A DNA stretch of 63,070 nt from an uncultured Prevotella sp. (GTDB lineage: Bacteria > Bacteroidota > Bacteroidia > Bacteroidales > Bacteroidaceae), in assembly GCA_944320305.1 (NCBI GenBank), contig CALUGW010000018.1:1-63070 (forward strand), written 5' to 3'. Shown in pieces: positions 1-7,572 of the stretch. The notes under the pieces are model-generated. The model ran no database searches, was not told where the DNA came from, and saw nothing but the letters and a program-made list of their open reading frames with translations. The translations under genes and the position numbers were made by a program. Positions within the stretch are counted from its first letter, which is position 1. Each line of letters starts with the position of its first letter.

Positions 1-2
1 CG

Positions 3-76
3 AGCCTCTTGTCGGATTCGAACCAACGACCCCGAGATTACAAATCACGTGCTCTGGCCAACTGAGCTAAAGAGGC
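3..76 (-). tRNA. tRNA-Thr (TGT anticodon)
   Basis: Read on the minus strand this is a complete cloverleaf: acceptor stem GCCTCTT pairing with AAGAGGC, D-arm with AGCTCAGTTGG, anticodon loop TTTGTAA with anticodon TGT, and T-arm GGTTCGAATCC. The discriminator base is T and no CCA is encoded, as usual in Bacteroidales. It lies downstream of hpf with its own promoter. In relatives this tRNA heads a tRNA cluster leading to tuf, which would lie off the left edge. Confidence 0.96.
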
Positions 77-128
77 GTTCCTTTGCAGTCGTCATCCGAA
101 AGATTTCGTACCTGCTCGAAAGCGACTG

Positions 129-159
129 CAAAGGTACGCATTATTTTCTAATCACCAAA
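129..159 (-). promoter_or_regulatory. Promoter of the tRNA-Thr cluster
   Basis: On the minus strand a perfect Bacteroidales promoter is seen: TTTG at 156-159, a 19-nt spacer and TACCTTTG at 129-136. Transcription would start near 122, about 45 nt before the tRNA. The -7 box overlaps one arm of a 12-bp inverted repeat (CCTTTGCAGTCG at 80-91, CGACTGCAAAGG at 123-134). Confidence 0.8.
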
Positions 160-176
160 ACTTTTTCGAGTTTTTT

Positions 177-476
177 TTAGTAATTCCTCAATTTTTCCTT
201 GAATTTCTGCAACTGGACCCTCATTGAGTCCACTCCAAGGTCAATTGACTCCTCGAATGTGTCGCTCACTTTTTCCACGAACAGAGTGCTCCCGGGCACT
301 GTCACCGTCAGGCTGGCCTCCTTGTTCTGCGCTGTTGCCGGCTTTACGACTTTCAGCTGCACTTCCACTTTTTGTATATCTTCGTAGGTTTTCTCCAACT
401 TTGCGACTTTCTTCTCGATGAAAGCCTGCAGTTTCTCGGTGGCGTCAAAGTGTATTGACTGAATCTTAACTTCCAT
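177..476 (-). CDS. hpf: Ribosome hibernation promoting factor (short HPF/RaiA type)
   Basis: A 99-residue protein of the HPF/YfiA family, which binds the 30S decoding region and promotes inactive 70S or 100S ribosomes in stationary phase. The sequence starts MEVKIQSIHFDATEKL and has the family's beta-alpha-beta-beta-beta-alpha pattern, ending in a basic helix (MRVQLQKFKEKLRNY). It is the short form, lacking the C-terminal dimerisation domain of long HPF. It follows xerC by 27 bp on the same strand and is probably co-transcribed with rpsU and xerC. This rpsU-xerC-hpf-tRNA order is common in Bacteroidales. Confidence 0.93.
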   Translation of the reverse strand: MEVKIQSIHFDATEKLQAFIEKKVAKLEKTYEDIQKVEVQLKVVKPATAQNKEASLTVTVPGSTLFVEKVSDTFEESIDLGVDSMRVQLQKFKEKLRNY

Positions 477-503
477 AAATACCTCCTTGTTCTTTTAATT
501 AGG

Positions 504-1391
504 TTAATGGTTACGCCCCTTGAGGGCTTGTTTATACTCTCGCTTGAGCTGCTCAAATGTTGTGTGGGTGTAAATCTGGGTTGTGTCCAGACTCTCATGC
601 CCCAGCAGCTTCCTTACGCTCTCTATGCCTGCGCCATGATTGAGCATGGCCGTCGCAAACGTATGCCTGAGCACGTGCGGGGAGCGCTTGCGCTGTGTTG
701 TGACACGCGCCGCGTTCTTCTTCACCACATATCTCACCTGGTCCGCGTTCATCCTCGTGCCCTTTGCCGTGACGAAAAGCGCCTGCGTCAGGCGGGGCAC
801 ATTCTCGTTGCGCACTTTTATATAATGGCGCAACGTGGACTCCAGGCCGCCGCCAAACGGCACGACGCGCTGCTTGTCGCGCTTGCCGGTCACCTTGACC
901 ACCCGCGCGGAGAAATCCACGTCGGCATCGTCAAGCCCCGTCAGCTCAGACAGGCGGATGCCTGTTTCGTAAAACACATCGAGCACCGCCCTGGCGCGCA
1001 CATCCTTAAAACTGCCGCCCCACATCCCCCTGCCGTCGAGCAGAGTGTCGAGATCCTCTTCACGGAAGAATTTCGGCAGGGGGCGACCGCGCTTAGGGCC
1101 GTTCACCCATTGCGCAGGATTGGCGCTCACCACGCCCCGCGACACCGCAAAGCGGTAGAAAGCGCGCAGCGCGCTCAGCCGCCTGCAGATTGTAGTCGCG
1201 GCGTTGCCCTTGTCCATCATGCTCTCCATCCAGTTCCGCACAATGTCGGAGTCTGCCGACTCCAATGAAAGGCCGCCTTCAAGACCGCTGACATACGACT
1301 GAAAGGCCGCAAGGTCTTTGCCGTAATTCTGCACCGTCAGCTCGGAATAACCTCGCTCAAAGCGCAAGTAGTCAAGAAATTGCCTTATCAT
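504..1391 (-). CDS. xerC: Tyrosine recombinase XerC
   Basis: A 295-residue tyrosine recombinase, the usual XerC/D length, with an N-terminal SAM-like core-binding domain (about 1-85) and a C-terminal catalytic domain. All catalytic residues are visible: R146 in TGIRLSELTGL, K170 in TGKRDK, H239 and R242 in HVLRHTFATA, H265 in LLGHESL and nucleophile Y274 in QIYTH. Its role would be resolving chromosome dimers at dif. The reading frame extends six bases upstream to a TTG codon; the ATG at 1391 is preferred. Its position between rpsU and hpf marks it as the housekeeping enzyme, not a mobile-element integrase. Confidence 0.92.
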   Translation of the reverse strand: MIRQFLDYLRFERGYSELTVQNYGKDLAAFQSYVSGLEGGLSLESADSDIVRNWMESMMDKGNAATTICRRLSALRAFYRFAVSRGVVSANPAQWVNGPKRGRPLPKFFREEDLDTLLDGRGMWGGSFKDVRARAVLDVFYETGIRLSELTGLDDADVDFSARVVKVTGKRDKQRVVPFGGGLESTLRHYIKVRNENVPRLTQALFVTAKGTRMNADQVRYVVKKNAARVTTQRKRSPHVLRHTFATAMLNHGAGIESVRKLLGHESLDTTQIYTHTTFEQLKREYKQALKGRNH

Positions 1392-1397
1392 CTCCAA

Positions 1398-2120
1398 TGT
1401 TTTACGTTACATTTCGGCAACGAATTTACTGTTTTTTATTCAAACCTCCAAATTTTTCCATGCATTTTTTGACATACTTTGCAATTAAGAAGCTCCAAGT
1501 TCATGCCACCGAACAAAAAAACAAACCAAGACGCGCCGCCATGCCGCTGACAGCAACGCCAAGTCCTGTTGTCTCCACGCCGGCTGGAACAACAAACTTC
1601 TTTACTGTCACTGGCGGTTCAGACGCGCCGGTGTGCATTGTGAATCGCTTAATCCCAACCGGTCATCAATCCGATTCGGGCTTAACTCCGGGCCTGCCGC
1701 CAATTAACATTTTTAACTTAAAACGCGCCGTTCGGGCCGCGCCGCGTAACGCGCTGATGCTCAACAGATTGCAAAACGAGCCGTTTCGCCATCCAATATA
1801 GGCCATATCGGATGGCGAAATGGCCTGTATCGCGACACGAAAAGGGCCTTTTCAGGACGCAAGACGGCGCGTGTTAAAATGCGGGAGGAGCCGGGCCGCT
1901 TTTAGTTGCATATATGCAAGCAAGCCGTGAGGCGGAAACCAGCCGGACCGGCATGAACGCAAAAGAAGAAAAAGAGCATGGCAAACGACCGCAAAAAAAG
2001 ACAGAACAATGCGGCCTGACGCTGAGTTGGGAATGATTTCAAAAAAAAAAATCGTTGCCTGCACTTTGCCGCAACGAATTTTTCAAGCCCGCCGACCCGC
2101 CATCAGACGGGCAGGAAAGA
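1398..2120. other. Intergenic region between rpsU and xerC
   Basis: About 720 bp with no convincing gene. It carries a copy of interspersed repeat A near 1769-1850 and an A-rich run at 2041-2050. Open frames across it lack family resemblance or a ribosome-binding site. A small hairpin (GCCCG, 8-nt loop, CGGGT on the minus strand) lies just downstream of rpsU near 2092-2113 and may attenuate readthrough into xerC. Confidence 0.6.
1769..1850. repeat. Interspersed repeat A, copy 1 (diverged)
   Basis: Shares with the copies at 18.9 and 27.1 kb the succession TTGCAAAACG, CCAATATAGGCCATAT, GGCGAAATGGCCTGTAT. It is the shortest copy and lacks the second AGGCCATATTGG unit. It holds imperfect palindromes centred on GGCC and falls between genes. 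Confidence 0.7.
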
Positions 2121-2312
2121 TTATTCCTCGGCTGCTCTGAGTTTCTGTACGTAAATGGCGTGCTCCATCTTCAGCCTCTTCACAACAGAAGGCTTGTTGT
2201 ACTGCTGGCGTGCGCGAAGCTCTTTCACCACACCTGTCTTCTCAAACTTTCTCTTAAATTTCTTGAGGGCTTTCTCGATGTTCTCGCCTTCCTTTACCGG
2301 TACAATAATCAT
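2121..2312 (-). CDS. rpsU: 30S ribosomal protein S21
   Basis: A 63-residue basic protein beginning MIIVPVKEGENIEKALKKF, a clear bS21 match over its full length. It joins the 30S subunit near the 3' end of 16S rRNA and helps initiation. It is the first gene of the likely rpsU-xerC-hpf unit and has a good promoter about 80 bp upstream. In Bacteroidota S21 is implicated in sequestering the anti-Shine-Dalgarno sequence, which fits the scarcity of Shine-Dalgarno sites here. Confidence 0.97.
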   Translation of the reverse strand: MIIVPVKEGENIEKALKKFKRKFEKTGVVKELRARQQYNKPSVVKRLKMEHAIYVQKLRAAEE

Positions 2313-2392
2313 TTGCTTTGGTTTTAATATTTTAAGTTATACATTATTTTTTATGTCGCACCGCAGACAATACACCCACGGATAAGCGGGTG

Positions 2393-2423
2393 CAAAATTA
2401 CGCTTTATTTGCCAACCCACCAA
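2393..2423 (-). promoter_or_regulatory. Promoter of rpsU
   Basis: Minus strand: TTGG at 2420-2423, 19-nt spacer, TAATTTTG at 2393-2400, matching TTTG-N19-TAnnTTTG. The predicted start is near 2386, giving an untranslated leader of about 75 nt. Confidence 0.75.
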
Positions 2424-2785
2424 CTTTTTTGCTGTTTTTTTCCACTATTTCCAAGTAAAAACATCATGTTTTTGATTTCTGCCATATCTATTTTCCTGTT
2501 TTCCGCCCTAACCTATTCAATTACGGCACTGTTTTCCACCTGTTTCCATACAACATAAACCAGAATCGCATTAGGCTTTAGCCGGATTCCGTGCTGCTGT
2601 CTGGCAGATTGATTTTCGGTTTTGTCGAAGATGTGGCGGGCCACATCGAGAAAAAGCGGGAAGCAAGATGCCGGCAGCGGTGCGGAAGACGGCTGAAGAG
2701 CCAACAACCAAGTGAAAATGTAGTCCTGGCTGTCTAATGACCGATTCGGGATAAAGCCAGGCAGAAATCATTAGACTGGGGCTAA
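2424..2785. other. Intergenic region between susD and rpsU promoter
   Basis: No supported gene. The region contains a 9-bp inverted repeat (GTCTAATGA at 2732-2740, TCATTAGAC at 2768-2776) next to the terminator of the SusCD operon. A 96-codon minus frame here has no recognisable family. Confidence 0.5.
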
Positions 2786-2787
2786 CG

Positions 2788-2821
2788 AAAAGGGTGCGCC
2801 CCGCTCCGGAGCGCACCCTTG
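2788..2821 (-). terminator. Terminator of the SusC/SusD operon
   Basis: A perfect GC-rich hairpin with stem AAGGGTGCGC / GCGCACCCTT lies 55 bp beyond the stop codon of the last susD gene. On the minus strand it is followed by TTTTCG, a short U-tract. Confidence 0.8.
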
Positions 2822-2875
2822 ACATTAGTACAGAGGATAAAATATTGTTTAAGAAACTCATCGCTCAGTGCGGTG

Positions 2876-4624
2876 TCAGTCCCAGCCGGGGTTCTGACTG
2901 AGGTTGCCGTTCTTCATCCGCTCGGTCTGCGGGATGGGGAAGAGATACATCTTGTCGTTCCACATACGGCTGACGGATGTGCGCCGGCCGCTCACGGTCC
3001 CGTCGGGGTTGAGCGTCAGCTTCATCTCGTCGACAGAGGTGAAGTAGTCGCCGGCCTCTTTCCAGCGGCGCACGTCCCAGAAGCGGTGGCCCTCAAAGGC
3101 CAGCTCGACCATGCGCTCGTTCTTGTACTTCTCCCAGAACTCGTCGGGGCTGAGGCCCTGCGGCACATCGGGCATGGCCACGCGGCGGCGCGTCTGGTTG
3201 AGCGCCTCGGCGGCGCTCATGGGCAGCTCGCTCGTGGTTGAGTAGGCGTCGCCAGTGTAGCGGAACATGGCCTCGGCGTAGTCGAGATAGAACTCGCCCA
3301 GACGGAACGTCAGCCAGGTGTGGCGGTCGGCCTTATAAGTGCTGTTTGACGACAGGTTGATGGCCGGGTGGCACAGCTTCTTGACGTAATAGCCCGTGGG
3401 AGTGCCTCCGGTGAGCGGCTCGGCGTTGAGCCCGCCGTAGTATGTCTGCAGCGGATTGGCGTTGTAGCTGGGCCACTGCGCGTCGCCGTTCTTGGCTATC
3501 GTGGCGTAGAAGCGCGGGTCGCGGCCCACGTAATAGAGGCTGTCGGCGCTGAAGTCGGGCAGCTGGTCGGGGCGCAGGCCTGCGCTGTCGCCTGAGGCGA
3601 ACTCATAGGCGTCCACAAGATTCTGCGTCGGACAGTTGCCGCCAACGCCGCCCTCGATGCCCACTGGATAGTTGTAAGCCTCGAAGGTGTTTGACGTTCC
3701 GCCGCTCTCGGAGCCGTAGACACGGCGCCCGAAGATTATCTCGCACATGATGTCGGGGTTGTTGAAGTTGTCCGTAGCCCAGAGCGACTCATAGTCGTCG
3801 GCCAGGCGCTTGCCGCGGGCCGTGGCCTCGTCGATGAGCTGCTTTGAGTAGAGGGCGGCCAGGCGGTAGCGCTCCTTGTCGCCGGAGGGGTTGAAGAGCG
3901 GGCTGGCCCAATAGAGGGCCGCGCGCGCCTTGAGGGCGATGACGGCCAGACGGTCGGCGCGGCCGGTCTCGTTGGCGCCCATGTCCATCGCGCCCATGTC
4001 GGTGTAGTCAGCGATTATGGAGTCCTCGATGAAGTCGCACTCGCTGATCACGTAGCGGAAGATGCTGTCGCTCGACTCGCGTGACAGCGAGTTGGTGATG
4101 TCGTAGCTCTGGTTCCGGGTGACGAGGGGCACTCCGCCGTACTGCCGCGCCAGCACGAAGTAGAAGTAGGCGCGGGCGAAACGGGCCTCCCACTGGTAGT
4201 TGTTGTAGCGGTAGAGCTGCTGGCGGTAGTCGCTGTTAAGCTCGAGGTCGCTGAAAGTGAGGTCCTGGAAGTCGTCTATGAGCACGTTGCAGACGGCAAT
4301 GCCCTCGTACATGTCGCTCCAGACGGTGCCTTTGGCGTTGGTGGGGCTCCACGCTCCGTTATAGAAGTCCTCTATCTCGTTGCCTATGAGGGAGTACTGC
4401 GACTCGTCGCTGGCCGACCCGAGCAGCGCGCCTGAGTAGTACTGGCCGAAGTCATAGTCGAAATGGTTGTAGATGTCGGTCATGAATCCGCCCACCCTGT
4501 CGAAGGTCTGGATGATCTCGTCACGGTCGCGGACAACGTATTCGTGGTAATCCATGCGGTCGGAGCACGCCGTAAGAGCCATCACCACGGCCATGCAGCC
4601 AACAAATATCTTGCTCTTTTTCAT
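2876..4624 (-). CDS. SusD-like nutrient-binding outer-membrane lipoprotein (second pair)
   Basis: A 582-residue RagB/SusD-family surface lipoprotein that would act as the lid of its SusC transporter and bind glycan or other nutrient oligomers. The signal peptide ends in lipobox LTAC with Cys20. The N-terminal half has TPR-like helices (ARAYFYFVLARQYGGVPLVT, about 151-170) and the C-terminus has the family's LFPIPQTE then LSQNPGWD. It follows its susC partner by 21 bp and is the last gene of the four-gene operon, just before a strong hairpin terminator. No enzyme is linked, so the substrate cannot be read from context. Confidence 0.94.
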   Translation of the reverse strand: MKKSKIFVGCMAVVMALTACSDRMDYHEYVVRDRDEIIQTFDRVGGFMTDIYNHFDYDFGQYYSGALLGSASDESQYSLIGNEIEDFYNGAWSPTNAKGTVWSDMYEGIAVCNVLIDDFQDLTFSDLELNSDYRQQLYRYNNYQWEARFARAYFYFVLARQYGGVPLVTRNQSYDITNSLSRESSDSIFRYVISECDFIEDSIIADYTDMGAMDMGANETGRADRLAVIALKARAALYWASPLFNPSGDKERYRLAALYSKQLIDEATARGKRLADDYESLWATDNFNNPDIMCEIIFGRRVYGSESGGTSNTFEAYNYPVGIEGGVGGNCPTQNLVDAYEFASGDSAGLRPDQLPDFSADSLYYVGRDPRFYATIAKNGDAQWPSYNANPLQTYYGGLNAEPLTGGTPTGYYVKKLCHPAINLSSNSTYKADRHTWLTFRLGEFYLDYAEAMFRYTGDAYSTTSELPMSAAEALNQTRRRVAMPDVPQGLSPDEFWEKYKNERMVELAFEGHRFWDVRRWKEAGDYFTSVDEMKLTLNPDGTVSGRRTSVSRMWNDKMYLFPIPQTERMKNGNLSQNPGWD

Positions 4625-4645
4625 GATTCTTCAGTTTAATGGTGG

Positions 4646-7513
4646 TTAGAATGTTAATGCCAGTCCGGCCACGATGCTCCTTGTGAGCGGAGCGGTGGCT
4701 CCGTATGACTCGGGGTCTGAAACCTCGAGGTGGTCAAGGCTGAACAGGTCTGTGCCGCGGACATAGAGGCGCGCGCCGCTGAGTATGCCTGTGGCGTCCA
4801 TCAGCTTCTGCGGGAAGTTGTAGTAAAGCTCGATGTAGCGCAGCTTCAGGAACGAGCGGTCCTCCAGCCAGACGGTGTTGGTCTGGTAGTTGTTGGCGTT
4901 GCTCTGCGAGCTGAGGCGCGGGTACTTGGCGTCGGTGTTGTCGGGCGTCCAGCGGTTGTCGTAGGCATACTGCGAGATGGTCGTGTTGTTGATCAGCGGC
5001 CAGTACATGCTCTTGGTGTTGAGAACGGCAGAGTAGCGGCCTGTGCCCTGGAACATGGCGTCGAAGCCGAGGCCGCGCCATGCCGCGCCGAGGTGGAACG
5101 AGTAGTAAATCTCGGGGGCAGCGTCGCTGTAGCCGATGGCCACCTGGTCGTTGGCGTCAATCTTGCCGTCGTTGTTGATGTCGGCATACTTGATGTCGCC
5201 CGGGCGCACAGTGCTGAAAGTCTGCGTGGGGCTGCTGGCAATGTCCTGCTCGTCTTTGAAGAAGCCGATGGCCTTGAGTCCGTAGATCTGGTTGAGCGGA
5301 CGACCCGTCTGCACGAGGTTGTCATAAAGGCGCGGCTCCTCCATCTGCTCCACAATGCGGTTGTGGTTGAGGGCGAAGTTGGCGCCCACGTTCACCTGCC
5401 AGTCGCCGAAGCGCTTGGCATAGTCGGCTCCGGCCTCGAATCCCCACGTCTCGACGATTCCGCCGTTCTCATATGGCGCGTCGAGACCAATCACGTCGGT
5501 GTAAGATCCCGAAGCCTCAACCCAGATGTCGGTGCGGCGCTGGTAGTAAGCGTCGAACGTCAGGTTGAGACTGCCGAAGAGCGAGGCGTCGAGTCCGATG
5601 TTGTATTTGTAGGCCTTCTCGTGGCTCGGATTCTCAGTGGCCAGACGGTCAAGATATGTGCGCCCGAACTCCGACGTCCACGATCCCTGGAAAGGATATG
5701 TGCCGCCGCTGGTGACATACTGCTGCGTGTAGTATGTCCACACGTTGTCGCCAGGCAGATAGTCGGCGTTGATGATGCCGAACGAGGCGCGGAGCTTCAG
5801 CAGGTTGATCCACTCGACGTCCTTGAGGAAGTTCTCGCGCGAGGCCACCCACGCGGCGGAAACGGTCGGAGAGAACGACCACTTGGTGCCCGGGGCGAGG
5901 CGGCTTGAGCCTGAGCCCACCAGAGCGAGGTCGAGCCAGTAGCGGTTCTTGTAGCCGTAGTGGCTCCACCACGACACGTTCTGACGGTAGATGGTGTTGT
6001 TCAGCCCGGTGGTCTCCTGGTACTCGTAGTCGTATTTGAACTGCGCGTAGATGGAGTGGTCGCCGAAGGTGTTGCCGTAGTTGATGCCCGCGTCGAAGTG
6101 GAAGCGCGCGGCGTAGGTGTTGGTCTCGGCGGCCGTGCCCATGGTTGACTCCGCGATGACGCGGTAGTTGTCAGCGATGGTGGGCGCTCCGTTTGCCCAC
6201 GTTCCGGGGGTCTTGCTCCCGTAGTCGTAAGCCTTGCTGTGGTTCTCGAAGATGTTCGACGTGTTGTCGTAGCCCACACGTGCCGTTGCGGCCAGACCGG
6301 GCAGGATGTCGGAGAGGTCCTGGGTGAGGGTGATGTCGGAGAAGATGCTCCGCGTGTGGTTCTTGGAGTATGCCGCGCCGACAGACTGCGCCACCGGGTT
6401 GACCGTTCCGTTCCATGTGGCGTTGCCGCCCCACAGTCCGTCCTCGGTCTTCACGGGGAACGCGGCCGACGGGAGCGAGTAGACCATGTCCCAGATGTCG
6501 GCCGGGCCGGCTGCGGCGTTGCCCGCGTCGCTGGCGGCGTCGGCGTTGGCGCCGGGTGCGCTGTACTCACTGAGCACGCCGAGCAGGTTCACGCGCATCT
6601 TCGTCTTGGGCGTGAGGTCTGCGTCGAGGTTTACCCTCATGCTTCCCTTCGTGTATTTTTCCTGGGTGGAGTAGCCGTCGTTCTCGTTGGGGTTGGCTAT
6701 GAATCCCTTGTCGGTGATGAGGTCTATCATCGTGTAATAGCGGAAATTCTTGCCTCCTCCGGTGAACTCCACGTTGTACTTGTTGGTCACTCCGTGGTTG
6801 CGGTAGGTCTCGTCCACCCAGTTCACGTTGGGATAGAGGTAGGGATACGCCCCTGTGCGGAAGGCGTTGATCTCGTCGGTGGTGTAGCGCGGGCTGAGCC
6901 CGTCGTAGCCGCGGGCCTCGTTCACGGCGCTGGCGTATGTGGCGGCGTCAACGAACTTCGGGCGCTTGACCATGTAATTATAAATGTGGTCGTAGCTGAA
7001 CTTTATTTCCTTTGAGTTGTACTTGCCGCGTTTTGTCGTGACAAGGATTACTCCGTTGGCGCCCTTGTAGCCGTAAAGAGCCACGGCGGCGGCGTCCTTC
7101 AGAATCTGCACAGACTCCACCTCGCCCGGCGACACGTTGTCGATGTCGCGCTCTATGCCGTCGACGAGAATCAGCGGGGTGCTCGTCGAGAGGCTCTGCA
7201 GGCCGCGGACGTAGAACGTGGGATCAGCAGCCGAGTAGGCGCCGGCGTTCTGCAGCGACACGAGGCCGAGACCCTGTCCGATGATGGAGTTACCGATGTT
7301 GCGCGCGCTGCGGCGGTCGGTGGTCTCAGAGGTGATCACCGAAACGGCGGCGGTGGCCTCCTCGCGCGAGAACGTCCTGTCGGCTCCCACGTCAATCATC
7401 TGTCCGGCAAACTTTTCAGCCGCCGACAGCTCCTTTATCGAGTCGTTCTGGGCTGCCGCCGGCATGCCTGTGCAGGCCAGCAATGACAGCGCCAATATCT
7501 TGTTTCGTTTCAT
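4646..7513 (-). CDS. SusC/RagA-like TonB-dependent transporter lacking the N-terminal extension (second pair)
   Basis: A 955-residue TonB-dependent outer-membrane transporter. A signal peptide (ALSLLACTGMPAAAQ) is followed almost at once by the plug domain, with SusC hallmarks PLILVDGIERDIDNVSPGEVE and YGYKGANGVILVTTKRG near residues 113-165. The rest is the 22-strand barrel, ending in an aromatic strand (SIVAGLALTF). Unlike its neighbour it has no carboxypeptidase-regulatory-like N-terminal domain, so it is shorter than a typical SusC. The ATG at 7513 is preferred over a TTG nine bases upstream. It lies 59 bp after the first susD and would be energised by TonB-ExbBD. Confidence 0.94.
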   Translation of the reverse strand: MKRNKILALSLLACTGMPAAAQNDSIKELSAAEKFAGQMIDVGADRTFSREEATAAVSVITSETTDRRSARNIGNSIIGQGLGLVSLQNAGAYSAADPTFYVRGLQSLSTSTPLILVDGIERDIDNVSPGEVESVQILKDAAAVALYGYKGANGVILVTTKRGKYNSKEIKFSYDHIYNYMVKRPKFVDAATYASAVNEARGYDGLSPRYTTDEINAFRTGAYPYLYPNVNWVDETYRNHGVTNKYNVEFTGGGKNFRYYTMIDLITDKGFIANPNENDGYSTQEKYTKGSMRVNLDADLTPKTKMRVNLLGVLSEYSAPGANADAASDAGNAAAGPADIWDMVYSLPSAAFPVKTEDGLWGGNATWNGTVNPVAQSVGAAYSKNHTRSIFSDITLTQDLSDILPGLAATARVGYDNTSNIFENHSKAYDYGSKTPGTWANGAPTIADNYRVIAESTMGTAAETNTYAARFHFDAGINYGNTFGDHSIYAQFKYDYEYQETTGLNNTIYRQNVSWWSHYGYKNRYWLDLALVGSGSSRLAPGTKWSFSPTVSAAWVASRENFLKDVEWINLLKLRASFGIINADYLPGDNVWTYYTQQYVTSGGTYPFQGSWTSEFGRTYLDRLATENPSHEKAYKYNIGLDASLFGSLNLTFDAYYQRRTDIWVEASGSYTDVIGLDAPYENGGIVETWGFEAGADYAKRFGDWQVNVGANFALNHNRIVEQMEEPRLYDNLVQTGRPLNQIYGLKAIGFFKDEQDIASSPTQTFSTVRPGDIKYADINNDGKIDANDQVAIGYSDAAPEIYYSFHLGAAWRGLGFDAMFQGTGRYSAVLNTKSMYWPLINNTTISQYAYDNRWTPDNTDAKYPRLSSQSNANNYQTNTVWLEDRSFLKLRYIELYYNFPQKLMDATGILSGARLYVRGTDLFSLDHLEVSDPESYGATAPLTRSIVAGLALTF

Positions 7514-7572
7514 ATTACGCAATTTTTCAATTGAACTTCGTTATTTGTCATATGCGTCCTTGGGCATGACGC

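Noticed and set aside
504-1391. Tyrosine recombinase as a mark of an integrated element
   Set aside because: It sits in the conserved rpsU-xerC-hpf block with no attachment-site repeats or cargo, so it is the housekeeping XerC.
1397-1801. 134-codon plus-strand frame upstream of xerC
   Set aside because: Starts divergently from xerC, has no family resemblance or signal, and ends inside repeat A. Composition looks non-coding.
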